This document shows, one piece after another, positions 1 to 6,519 of a DNA stretch of 23,975 nucleotides. Within the stretch, counting starts at the first letter, position 1. Each line of letters starts with the position of its first letter. This stretch comes from CBFGWV01 sp965652545. Its GTDB lineage: Bacteria; Pseudomonadota; Gammaproteobacteria; Competibacterales; Competibacteraceae. The stretch spans positions 1-23,975 of the forward strand of contig CBFGWV010000041.1 in the NCBI GenBank assembly GCA_965652545.1. Reading direction: 5' to 3'. The translations under genes and the position numbers were made by a program. Under the pieces are notes generated by a model that was not told the DNA's origin, ran no database searches, and worked only from the letters and a program-made list of their open reading frames with translations.

Positions 1-1
1 C

Positions 2-430
2 GCCACATTGGAAGCGCTGGCCGTTCCCCACGAAGTGCGTGTCGTCTCCGCACACCGGACGCCTGATCTGCTGTTCCAGTACGCCGCTGAGGCCGAGGGG
101 CGCGGGCTGGAGGTCATCATCGCCGGTGCCGGCGGAGCGGCTCACCTTCCTGGCATGGTCGCCGCCAAGACCGTTCTGCCGGTCCTCGGTGTACCCGTCC
201 AATCGCAGGCGCTCAATGGCATGGATTCCCTGTTGTCGATCGTGCAAATGCCCGGCGGAATACCGGTGGGGACGCTGGCGATCGGTAAGGCCGGCGCGAT
301 CAACGCCGCCCTGCTCGCCGGCAGCATCCTCGGCGCCCGGTATCCGGCGGTACGCGAGGCTGTTCGGGCGTTCCGCGACCGCCAGACGGACACGGTCCTC
401 GCCGACCCCGACCCGCGGGTGGTGCGATGA
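2..430 (+). CDS. purE: N5-carboxyaminoimidazole ribonucleotide mutase, 5'-truncated by the window edge
   Basis: PurE converts N5-CAIR to CAIR in de novo purine synthesis, acting with PurK. The reading frame is open from base 2, so the N-terminus lies outside the window; the first possible start codon (TTG at 8) is not the true start. The visible 142 residues carry family hallmarks: SAHRTPD, AGAGGAAHLPGM, the VLGVPVQS segment and MPGGIPVGTLAIGKAGA. From family knowledge about 25-30 N-terminal residues are missing, including the phosphate-binding GSxSD loop. The stop overlaps the purK start (ATGA, 4 bases), so the two are translationally coupled in one operon, as in many proteobacteria. The class I (mutase) form is inferred from the PurK partner. 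Confidence 0.96.
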   Translation, partial: ATLEALAVPHEVRVVSAHRTPDLLFQYAAEAEGRGLEVIIAGAGGAAHLPGMVAAKTVLPVLGVPVQSQALNGMDSLLSIVQMPGGIPVGTLAIGKAGAINAALLAGSILGARYPAVREAVRAFRDRQTDTVLADPDPRVVR

Positions 431-1524
431 GGCTGGGTGTCCTCGGCGGTGGACAGCTTGCCCGCATGTTGGCACTGGCCGGTGCCCCCTTGGGCGTGCG
501 GGTGAGAGTGCTGGACCCGGCTGCCGATGCCTGCGCGGTGCCGTATGCCGAGCACCTGCAGGCGGCGTATGACGACCCTGAGGCGCTGGCGCGCTTTGCC
601 GAGGGCTTGGATGCGGTCACGTTCGATTTCGAGAATGTGCCGGCTCAGAGCGCCTCGACGCTTGCCCAACACCTGCCGGTTCACCCCAATGCCCATGCTC
701 TGGCCGTCGCCCAGGACCGCTTGAGTGAAAAGAACCTCTTCGTCGAGCTCGGTATACCGACTCCGGGGTTCCGGGCCGTCGACAGCATGGCGGATATCCA
801 GACCGCCGTGGAGGCGCTGGGCTTGCCCGCCGTGCTCAAAACCCGCCGCCTGGGTTACGACGGCAAGGGGCAGTTCGTCCTGCGAGACACTGCCGATATC
901 GCGGCGGCCTGGAGTGAGCTTGGCGGCGTACCGCTGATCCTCGAGGCCTTTGTGGCGTTCCACCGGGAGGTCTCCCAGGTGGCCGTTCGCGCCCGCGATG
1001 GAGAGACCCGGGCGTATCCATTGACCGAAAACGTCCATCGTGACGGCATTCTGCGGGTGTCCCGTTCGCCGTGCGACGATAACGGCCGCGCGGCGGCGGC
1101 CCGCTCGCATACCGAGCGGCTGCTGGCCCATCTCGATTACGTCGGCGTCCTGGCGGTCGAATTCTTCGACACAGAACACGGCCTGGTGGCGAATGAGATG
1201 GCCCCACGGGTGCACAATTCCGGCCACTGGACTATCGAAGGCGCCGAGACCAGCCAATTCGAGAACCACGTCCGGGCGGTCCTCGGCCTGCCCTTGGGCA
1301 GCACCGAAGGCCGGGGGCATGTGGCCATGGTGAACTTCATCGGCTGCCTTCCGGATAGGGCCGCGTTTCTCAGCTTGCCGGGCGCGCACTGGCACGACTA
1401 CGGAAAATCACCGCGGCCCGGTCGAAAAGTCGGTCACGGCACCTTGTGCGGCAAGGATCTGGACGAGGTGTCGCAGGCCTTGGAAGTCGCGGCGGATAGG
1501 GCCGATCAGGCTGCCGCCGGCTGA
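427..1524 (+). CDS. purK: N5-carboxyaminoimidazole ribonucleotide synthase
   Basis: PurK uses ATP and bicarbonate to carboxylate AIR to N5-CAIR, the substrate of PurE. The 365-residue protein is of normal family length. It starts with the nucleotide-fold motif GVLGGGQLARM (residues 4-14). Further ATP-grasp signatures include FDFENVP (about 66-72), the ATP-contacting KTRRLGYDGKGQ segment (about 138-149), EAFVAFHREVS, and the C-terminal metal-site region NEMAPRVHNSGHWT. The ATG start overlaps the purE stop by 4 bases. The 3' end overlaps convergent oxyR by 19 bp (1506-1524). Both reading frames are intact, so purK and oxyR mRNAs would share complementary 3' ends. Confidence 0.97.
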   Translation: MRLGVLGGGQLARMLALAGAPLGVRVRVLDPAADACAVPYAEHLQAAYDDPEALARFAEGLDAVTFDFENVPAQSASTLAQHLPVHPNAHALAVAQDRLSEKNLFVELGIPTPGFRAVDSMADIQTAVEALGLPAVLKTRRLGYDGKGQFVLRDTADIAAAWSELGGVPLILEAFVAFHREVSQVAVRARDGETRAYPLTENVHRDGILRVSRSPCDDNGRAAAARSHTERLLAHLDYVGVLAVEFFDTEHGLVANEMAPRVHNSGHWTIEGAETSQFENHVRAVLGLPLGSTEGRGHVAMVNFIGCLPDRAAFLSLPGAHWHDYGKSPRPGRKVGHGTLCGKDLDEVSQALEVAADRADQAAAG

Positions 1525-2447
1525 GACCGCAACACGGCGACGCCGGGGCCCAATGGGCAGGCGCGTATGGCATCCGCCAGCGCTGCGATGGCGTTGGGAC
1601 GTGGGAAACTCTTTCGCCAAGCCACGGCAACGGTCCGATGTGGTGCTGGATCGGCAAACGGGCGGTATTGCAGCAGCTCGCTGGAGGTGCCGTTGACCGA
1701 GGTCTGCGGCAGGACCGTGACGCCCATCCCTGAGGCGACCATCAGTCGGATGGTCTCCAGGGAGCTGCCCTCCAGGGTGCGCTGCATGGTGTCCGAGGCT
1801 ACGCTGCTGCGATTGCATTCCGGGCAGACCTGCAGCACCTGGTCGCGAAAACAATGGCCGGCGCCAAGCAGCAGCAAGTCCTCCTGGGACAGCTCGTCGG
1901 TGCGAACCTGTTTGCGCGCGGCCAGCCGGTGCTCCGTGGGCATCACTACGACGAAGGGTTCTTGGTAAACCGCAGTGGTGCGGATACCGGGCTCGTCGAA
2001 GGGCAAGGACAACACCAGCACATCGAGCTCCCCCTGCTTGAGCCGCTCGGCGAGATTCGCAGTAAAGCTCTCCTCGATTTGTAACGGCATGTGCGGTGTA
2101 TTCTTGCGCAGCAAAGGGATGAGATGGGGCAGCAAGTACGGCCCGATGGTGTAGATCACCCCCAGCCGCAGCACACCGGTGAGCTGGTCATGACCGCTGC
2201 TGGCGATCTGGGTGACCACAGCGGCTTCTTCGAGCACCCGCTGGGCCTGCTCGATGACCCTGCGGCCAATGGGTGTGACGGTGACGTCACCCGGATTGCG
2301 CTCGAACAAGGTCACCCCCAGCTCGTCCTCCAGTTTACGTACCGCCACACTCAAGGTGGGTTGGCTGACGAAACAGGATTCAGCGGCGCGGCCGAAGTGC
2401 CGCTCCCTGGCCACCGCGACGATATAGCGCAGTTCCGTCAATGTCAT
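1506..2447 (-). CDS. oxyR: Hydrogen-peroxide-sensing LysR-type regulator OxyR
   Basis: LysR-family activator of peroxide defence genes. The 313-residue protein has an N-terminal winged helix-turn-helix (about residues 1-60: FGRAAESCFVSQPTLS, VRKLEDELGVTLFER) and a periplasmic-binding-protein-like sensor domain. The decisive evidence is GHCFRDQVLQVC, which places cysteines at residues 199 and 208, the same positions as the disulphide switch of E. coli OxyR. This separates it from generic LysR proteins. A further Cys211 follows directly. The start ATG lies 18 bp after the stop of the small secreted-protein gene on the same strand, and AGAGGA overlaps that stop as a distant Shine-Dalgarno, so the pair is probably co-transcribed. 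No katG, ahpC or dps gene is present in the window. Confidence 0.95.
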   Translation of the reverse strand: MTLTELRYIVAVARERHFGRAAESCFVSQPTLSVAVRKLEDELGVTLFERNPGDVTVTPIGRRVIEQAQRVLEEAAVVTQIASSGHDQLTGVLRLGVIYTIGPYLLPHLIPLLRKNTPHMPLQIEESFTANLAERLKQGELDVLVLSLPFDEPGIRTTAVYQEPFVVVMPTEHRLAARKQVRTDELSQEDLLLLGAGHCFRDQVLQVCPECNRSSVASDTMQRTLEGSSLETIRLMVASGMGVTVLPQTSVNGTSSELLQYRPFADPAPHRTVAVAWRKSFPRPNAIAALADAIRACPLGPGVAVLRSQPAAA

Positions 2448-2465
2448 GAGTCGATGCCGAATCCT

Positions 2466-2765
2466 CTAAAGATTGCACTGGTCCTCGGGCGGCGGAGCGA
2501 CACAACGCCCGCACCCGGCCTGTTCGCCGATCATCATGTTCTCGCAGGTTCCCCAAGTACCCTTGGGCAACCCGACGGCCTGATTGTGCGCCTCTGCACC
2601 CTCCGCGTCCGCCGGCACACATGACCACAATTGATAGCACGCCGGAAACTCAGTCAACGGCGCCCCCCGTTCCAACCACTTCCCCTCGGCTGCCACCGTC
2701 GTGCTGGCCAGTGCCAGAAGCGCCATAGCCAGGCAACGAGGTAGCAGTCGCTCGATCTCGTTCAT
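2466..2765 (-). CDS. Small secreted six-cysteine protein of unknown function, upstream of oxyR
   Basis: I do not recognise the family. The 99-residue product begins with a Sec-type signal peptide: charged start, hydrophobic CLAMALLALASTTVAAEG, likely cleavage after AxA near residue 26. The mature part of about 73 residues has six cysteines (about residues 43, 49, 74, 85, 88 and 97), an even number suited to disulphides in the periplasm; there is no lipobox. It also has two tryptophans and a proline-rich PPPED tail. A CxxC-like CGRC occurs near 85-88. A strong Shine-Dalgarno (AGGAGAGAGG) sits just before the ATG. It is followed by oxyR after 18 bp on the same strand, suggesting shared transcription, but a redox role is only an inference from position and cysteine content. 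Confidence 0.75.
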   Translation of the reverse strand: MNEIERLLPRCLAMALLALASTTVAAEGKWLERGAPLTEFPACYQLWSCVPADAEGAEAHNQAVGLPKGTWGTCENMMIGEQAGCGRCVAPPPEDQCNL

Positions 2766-2885
2766 ACCTCTCTCCTAAACGGTGCCGCTACGCCGGCGAC
2801 CTTGAAGCCCCGCCTGTATGGATCCCCCGGGAACCGCGCAGCGGGAGGGCATGCGATAGTTCACTGAGCGTAGAGGCTATGTTTA

Positions 2886-2913
2886 ACCATAACAATGATG
2901 AATGTGTACTTAA
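2886..2913 (-). promoter_or_regulatory. Candidate sigma-70 promoter for the secreted-protein gene and oxyR
   Basis: On the minus strand, TTAAGT and TATGGT are separated by exactly 17 bases in the only distinctly AT-rich part of this intergenic region. The -35 box is poor (three of six consensus bases). The predicted 5' leader would be about 115-120 nt. An imperfect palindrome TATGTTTAACCATA overlaps the -10 box at 2878-2891, where an autoregulator could bind. Confidence 0.3.
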
Positions 2914-3090
2914 TTCCCCTAAGGCTATGGAGGGGTCTCCAGGGGGTGGGGCGCACATCATCATGTTTGCGAGGCGGGCCGGCCAGCTTGGCTCCAGCCC
3001 GCGTCACGACTTGATTCCTTAAGCCTTCTTATAGACACAAAACGGGTTTGCGTGTAGCTTCTCGCTCTTCTTGAATCGGGGCGGCCGGCG

Positions 3091-3162
3091 CACGGCACCA
3101 CCCTCTCCACATTCGTGGTCCTTCCACTCGAATGTGGCGCCACGCCTGGCTTGCCGTGGTGC
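3091..3162 (+). repeat. Nested inverted repeats in the probable icd leader
   Basis: The inner repeat is perfect: CCACATTCG (3107-3115) pairs with CGAATGTGG (3129-3137), and TGG/CCA inside the loop can extend the stem. Two overlapping outer pairings enclose it: CACGGCA (3091-3097) with TGCCGTG (3152-3158), and GCACCAC (3095-3101) with GTGGTGC (3156-3162). These outer pairings are mutually exclusive, so the region can form more than one structure. No T-run follows, so it is not a simple terminator. It may be a protein-binding palindrome or a leader RNA structure. Confidence 0.55.
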
Positions 3163-3247
3163 AAAAGAGGTCGCGCACGTGCCTCTAGAGGCCTGGCCCA
3201 GCGTGACTTTCGCGATCGTTAAAACTTGTTTCGCTCATCCCAATGCA

Positions 3248-3292
3248 CCCCTGCGGGGAATCTCCCCACTCGCGGCCTTCCGGGCATCCCGG
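3248..3292 (+). repeat. GC-rich alternative stem-loops just upstream of icd
   Basis: A GGGG block (3255-3258) can pair with CCCC upstream (3248-3251) or with CCCC downstream (3264-3267), an either-or arrangement. It is followed by a tight hairpin CCGGG-CAT-CCCGG (3280-3292). The icd start codon is 48 bases further on. The structures are short and could be chance in GC-rich DNA. Confidence 0.3.
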
Positions 3293-3340
3293 CGGGTTCG
3301 GGGGGCTTTTGCCTATCGAATCGACGCATGAGGAGGTCGT

Positions 3341-5113
3341 ATGGCGTACCAGCACATTGTTGTCCCTGAAAGCGGTGAGAAGATCACCGTAAAGGACGGG
3401 AAACTGTCCGTACCCGACAACCCCATCGTCGGTTACGTCGAAGGCGATGGCATCGGCCCCGATATCACCAAAGCCTGCCTGCGGGTCTGGAATGCGGCGG
3501 TGGAGCAGGCCTACGGCGGCAGGCGCAAGATCAGCTGGTGCGAGCTGTACATGGGCGAGAAAGCCGCCTCCATCTACGACGGAGACTATTTCCCGGCCGA
3601 GACGCTCGAAGCCATCAAGGACTTGTACGTCGCCATCAAAGGCCCGCTGACCACCCCCGTCGGCGGCGGATTCCGCTCGCTGAACGTCGCCCTGCGCCAG
3701 GAATTGGACTTGTATGCCTGCGTGCGCCCGGTCCGTTACTACAACGGGGTGCCCTCGCCGCTGCGCAAACCCGAAGAAGTGGACGTGGTGATCTTCCGTG
3801 AGAACACCGAAGACGTGTACTCGGGTATCGAGTTCAAGTCCGGTACGCCCGAGAACGAGAAACTGGCCAAATTCCTTCGCGAGGAAATGAAGGCCAACTT
3901 CTTCGAGGGTGCGGGCCTCGGTGTCAAGCCGGTATCGGAGTTCGGCACCAAGCGCCTGGTGCGCAAGGCGATCCAGTTCGCCATCGACCATGGCCGCGAA
4001 AGCGTCACCCTGGTACACAAGGGCAACATCATGAAGTTCACGGAAGGCGCGTTCCGGAACTGGGGCTATGAGATCGCCAAGGACGAGTTCGGCGATGTCA
4101 CCATCACCGAAGAGGAGCTGTACTCGGTCTACGGCGGTAAGCAGCCCGAGGGCAAGATTGTCGTCAAGGATCGCATCGCCGACATCATCTTCCAGTTGCT
4201 GATGCTTCGCCCCGCCGAGTTCGACGTGCTGGCGACGCTCAATCTCAACGGCGATTACCTCTCCGATGCGGCCGCGGCCGAGGTCGGTGGCATCGGTATC
4301 GCGCCGGGCGCCAATATCGCTGACCATGTGGCCGTGTTCGAGGCCACCCACGGCACGGCACCGAAGTACGCCAACCTCAATAAGGTCAACCCCTCGTCCC
4401 TGCTGCTCTCCGGCGTAATGATGCTGGAGTACATGGGCTGGACCGAGGCGGCGGACTTGATCAACTCGGCCTTCCCCAAGGTCATCGACGATGGCACGGT
4501 CACCTACGATTTTGCCCGCCAGATGGACGGCGCCACCGAGGTGTCGACCAGTGGCTTCGCCGATTGCCTGATCGCCAAGATCACCGGCTCCACCTCGCAG
4601 CTGGCGGCCGAGGCCGACGCCCGTCGCGCCTCGTTGGAAGCCGAGCGGCAGGAGCGCGAGGCCCAGCGTGTCGCCGACCCCGTCCAGGCCATGAAAGCCT
4701 CCGGCCGCCAGCCGGCGACGGCTGCCGGTGTCATGACACCGGCCAAGGGCACGGTACGGGACGATCAGACGGTCGATGTGGCCATGCACCAAATGCGCGA
4801 GGCCGGTATCAGTTCGGTACTGGTCGAACCCGGCGCCGCCGGTCAGTGGGGCATCATGACCCAACGCGATGTGGTCAAGAAGATCATCGGTGCCAACAAG
4901 TCCCCCACGCTGACCCGTGTCGGCGACATTGCCACGCGCCCGCTGGTCACCGTCACCGAAGACACGCCCTTGTCGTCGATCGCCACGATTCTCCTGGAAA
5001 AGGGAATTCGCCGCGTCGTCGTGGTCGACTCCGCCGGCCTGCCCAAGGGTATCGTCTCCGACAACGGCTTGTTCCGCGCCGTGGAAGAGTTCGGTTGGGA
5101 ACCCCACGACTGA
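3341..5113 (+). CDS. icd: NADP-dependent isocitrate dehydrogenase with a C-terminal CBS-domain pair
   Basis: Icd oxidatively decarboxylates isocitrate to 2-oxoglutarate in the TCA cycle. Residues 1 to about 416 align with E. coli Icd without offset through the substrate site: Ser113 in GGGFRSLNVALRQ (the AceK phosphorylation site), Arg119, Arg129, Arg153 and Tyr160. Lys227, Asp281, Asp305 and Asp309 supply the remaining catalytic and metal positions. HGTAPKYAN (337-345) with Tyr389 and Arg393 indicates NADP specificity. E. coli Icd ends at 416, but this protein runs to 590. A charged, probably helical linker (about 420-460, rich in Glu, Arg and Ala) leads to two CBS motifs, about 461-520 and 524-585. 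CBS1 has the nucleotide-binding signature GIMTQRD with Asp510; in CBS2 (GIVSDNG) the matching Asp is replaced by Gly576. The frame is continuous, with no sign of a frameshift. A GAGGAGG ribosome-binding site precedes the ATG and a strong terminator follows. Confidence 0.97.
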   Translation: MAYQHIVVPESGEKITVKDGKLSVPDNPIVGYVEGDGIGPDITKACLRVWNAAVEQAYGGRRKISWCELYMGEKAASIYDGDYFPAETLEAIKDLYVAIKGPLTTPVGGGFRSLNVALRQELDLYACVRPVRYYNGVPSPLRKPEEVDVVIFRENTEDVYSGIEFKSGTPENEKLAKFLREEMKANFFEGAGLGVKPVSEFGTKRLVRKAIQFAIDHGRESVTLVHKGNIMKFTEGAFRNWGYEIAKDEFGDVTITEEELYSVYGGKQPEGKIVVKDRIADIIFQLLMLRPAEFDVLATLNLNGDYLSDAAAAEVGGIGIAPGANIADHVAVFEATHGTAPKYANLNKVNPSSLLLSGVMMLEYMGWTEAADLINSAFPKVIDDGTVTYDFARQMDGATEVSTSGFADCLIAKITGSTSQLAAEADARRASLEAERQEREAQRVADPVQAMKASGRQPATAAGVMTPAKGTVRDDQTVDVAMHQMREAGISSVLVEPGAAGQWGIMTQRDVVKKIIGANKSPTLTRVGDIATRPLVTVTEDTPLSSIATILLEKGIRRVVVVDSAGLPKGIVSDNGLFRAVEEFGWEPHD

Positions 5114-5142
5114 TGACGCGGCGGTCGCTTGCCTGAAGATCC

Positions 5143-5168
5143 AAGCCCGGCGACAGCCGGGCTTTTTT
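5143..5168 (+). terminator. Rho-independent terminator after icd
   Basis: A perfect 9-bp stem, AAGCCCGGC / GCCGGGCTT, with a GACA loop runs into a six-T tract (5163-5168). It begins 29 bases after the icd stop. It also argues against the longer upstream start (5129) for the following acetyltransferase, which would place the terminator inside its coding region. Confidence 0.93.
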
Positions 5169-5179
5169 ATGGTGAGTGC

Positions 5180-5644
5180 ATGAACGACGACATTGCCATT
5201 CGCCTTGCCGAACGTGCCGATTCGGATGCACTCGCCGTGCTCTGTGGCGAGCTTGGCTACCCAACCGACGCCGAAACGATGACGCGACGCCTGGATATGC
5301 TGCTGGCTCGCGGCGATCTTGCATTGCTGGTCGCCTGCTCGCCAGACGACGAGGTCATCGGTGTGGTGCACGTGGTTCAATCCCCAGGACTGACCGGGCC
5401 GTTCAAGGTGCGGGTACCGTCGCTGGTGGTGAGCGCCGCCTGGCGTGGGCGGGGTGTGGGTCGGGCGTTGATGGCAGCGGCTGCCGACTGGGGGCGCGGC
5501 CTGGGTGCCGAGCTCGTGGAGCTGAGTTCGCAGACCCATCGCGAAGCGGCGCATCAGTTCTATCGGCGGCTGGGTTTCGAGCAGGTCAAGACCTCCGCGG
5601 TCTTTCGTTTGGTGCTGAAGCCGGCCGCGCTCGATCGACCGTAA
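5180..5644 (+). CDS. GNAT-family N-acetyltransferase
   Basis: A 154-residue stand-alone Gcn5-related acetyltransferase, which transfers acetyl from acetyl-CoA to an amine; the substrate is unknown. The N-terminal part reads IAIRLAERADSDALAVLCGELGYP, typical of the family's first strand and helix. The acetyl-CoA-binding motif A is VVSAAWRGRGVGRALMAAA (about residues 93-111, R-x-x-G-x-G core). It is followed by VELSSQTHREAAHQFYRRLGF, the usual motif B with the terminal YRRLGF. I chose ATG 5180, preceded by GGTGAG, because the frame's earlier start lies before the icd terminator. It precedes lutA by 96 bp, and the lut operators lie between them, so it is probably a separate transcript. Confidence 0.85.
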   Translation: MNDDIAIRLAERADSDALAVLCGELGYPTDAETMTRRLDMLLARGDLALLVACSPDDEVIGVVHVVQSPGLTGPFKVRVPSLVVSAAWRGRGVGRALMAAAADWGRGLGAELVELSSQTHREAAHQFYRRLGFEQVKTSAVFRLVLKPAALDRP

Positions 5645-5655
5645 ACCTCCGGCGC

Positions 5656-5726
5656 TGGTCTGACCAACGGCCAAACTGTCGAAGTCGTCTACAGTCGTTG
5701 ACTACACTGGTCCAATGGTCAAACCA
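5656..5726 (+). promoter_or_regulatory. Paired GntR/LldR-like operators and promoter of lutABC
   Basis: Two sites share TGGT-N3-ACCA: TGGTCTGACCA (5656-5666, a perfect 11-bp palindrome) and TGGTCAAACCA (5716-5726). Their centres are 60 bp apart. A third half-site TGGTC begins at 5708. A -35-like TTGACT (5698-5703) lies between them, and the second site covers the expected -10 region, so binding there would block transcription. LldR and PdhR, FCD-type GntR regulators, are known to bind TTGGT-N3-ACCAA-like sites. The regulator gene is not in the window, and identification as lactate-responsive is an inference from the downstream lutABC. Confidence 0.6.
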
Positions 5727-5740
5727 ATAAACGGTGCCCG

Positions 5741-6508
5741 ATGACCGACGATGCGGCGCAGCCGCGGGTGGCGTTGTTCGTCACTTGCCTGGTGGATTTT
5801 TTTCGTCCCTCCGTGGGGTTTGCCGCGGTCAAGCTGCTGGAGGATGCCGGTTGCCGCGTGGAGGTGCCGCGCAACCAGACCTGCTGCGGTCAGCCGGCGT
5901 TCAATTCCGGTGACAAAGCCGATGCCCGCCTGATGGCCGAGCAAGTGCTCGCCGCCTTCGAGACTTACGACTACGTTGTGGTGCCCTCCGGCTCGTGTGG
6001 CGGCATGATTCACAGCCACTATGCCGAACTGTTCCCTGAGGGCGATCCATTGCGTGAACGCATCGATGCGCTTGCGGCCAGGACGCATGAACTGGTCAGT
6101 TTTTTGACCGACATCCGCGGCGTGAGCGCCGTGGCGGCCCGTTTCGACGGTACCGTGACTTATCACGACTCGTGTTCAGGGCTGCGCGAATTGGGAGTAA
6201 AGACCCAGCCTCGTCGCCTGCTGGCCAGTGTCGACGGCCTGACGCTCACCGAGATGGACGATTGCGAGGTGTGCTGCGGGTTCGGTGGCACGTTCTGCGT
6301 CAAGTACCCGGAAATCTCCAACCGCATGGTGTCGGACAAGACGCGCAACATCGCCGCCAGCGGTGCCGGCACGTTGTTGGCGGGTGATCTGGGTTGCCTG
6401 CTCAACATGGCCGGCAAGCTCAAGCGAGAAGGCTCCGCCGTGCACGCGCGTCACGTGGCCGAGGTGCTCGCCGGAACCCTCGATGCGCCGCCTATTGGTG
6501 AATCCTAG
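5741..6508 (+). CDS. lutA: L-lactate utilization protein LutA (CCG-domain subunit)
   Basis: LutA (LldE/YkgE) is one subunit of the LutABC iron-sulphur L-lactate dehydrogenase system, which oxidises lactate to pyruvate. The 255-residue protein has two cysteine-rich CCG domains, as the family does: CCGQPAFNSGD at about 48-58 with Cys86 in SGSCGGM, and HDSCSGLRELG at about 142-152 with CCGFGGTFCVKYPEIS at 178-193. No transmembrane segment or signal peptide is visible, as expected for a cytoplasmic subunit. The gene starts 14 bp after the second operator. It leads the operon, with lutB beginning 11 bp after its stop. No obvious Shine-Dalgarno precedes the ATG, so the mRNA leader may be very short. 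Confidence 0.93.
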   Translation: MTDDAAQPRVALFVTCLVDFFRPSVGFAAVKLLEDAGCRVEVPRNQTCCGQPAFNSGDKADARLMAEQVLAAFETYDYVVVPSGSCGGMIHSHYAELFPEGDPLRERIDALAARTHELVSFLTDIRGVSAVAARFDGTVTYHDSCSGLRELGVKTQPRRLLASVDGLTLTEMDDCEVCCGFGGTFCVKYPEISNRMVSDKTRNIAASGAGTLLAGDLGCLLNMAGKLKREGSAVHARHVAEVLAGTLDAPPIGES

Positions 6509-6519
6509 GAGCCTCACCC

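Larger units (their letters stand above)
2766..3340. other. 575-bp divergent intergenic region between oxyR operon and icd
   Basis: No convincing gene lies here; short open frames have no recognisable protein and no good ribosome-binding site. Bases 2855-2935 are AT-rich and probably hold the minus-strand promoter. A TATAGA at 3030-3035 could be a -10 box for icd but lacks a well-spaced -35. If used, the icd leader would be about 300 nt and would include the nested inverted repeats at 3091-3162 and the GC-rich stem-loops at 3248-3292. The last bases carry GAGGAGG shortly before the icd ATG, a strong ribosome-binding site. Confidence 0.5.

Noticed and set aside
142..1395. 417-codon minus-strand open frame opposite purE/purK
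   Set aside because: Shadow of purK; no recognisable motif and no ribosome-binding site.
2856..2880. OxyR autoregulatory site (ATAG ... CTAT)
   Set aside because: The ATAG and CTAT words are 17 bases apart, which does not fit the ATAG-N7-CTAT-N7-ATAG-N7-CTAT pattern.
3071..3331. 86-codon plus-strand open frame before icd
   Set aside because: No Shine-Dalgarno at its start, no recognisable protein, and it runs through the nested inverted repeats; more likely icd leader.
5129..5179. Longer N-terminus for the GNAT protein
   Set aside because: It would include the icd terminator hairpin in the coding region and adds residues outside the GNAT fold.
3185..5674. 829-codon open frame on the minus strand opposite icd
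   Set aside because: It is a shadow of icd: its composition (runs of Gly, His, Arg, Asp) follows the GC-rich codon pattern of the sense gene, it shows no known domain, and it extends through the icd terminator and leader.
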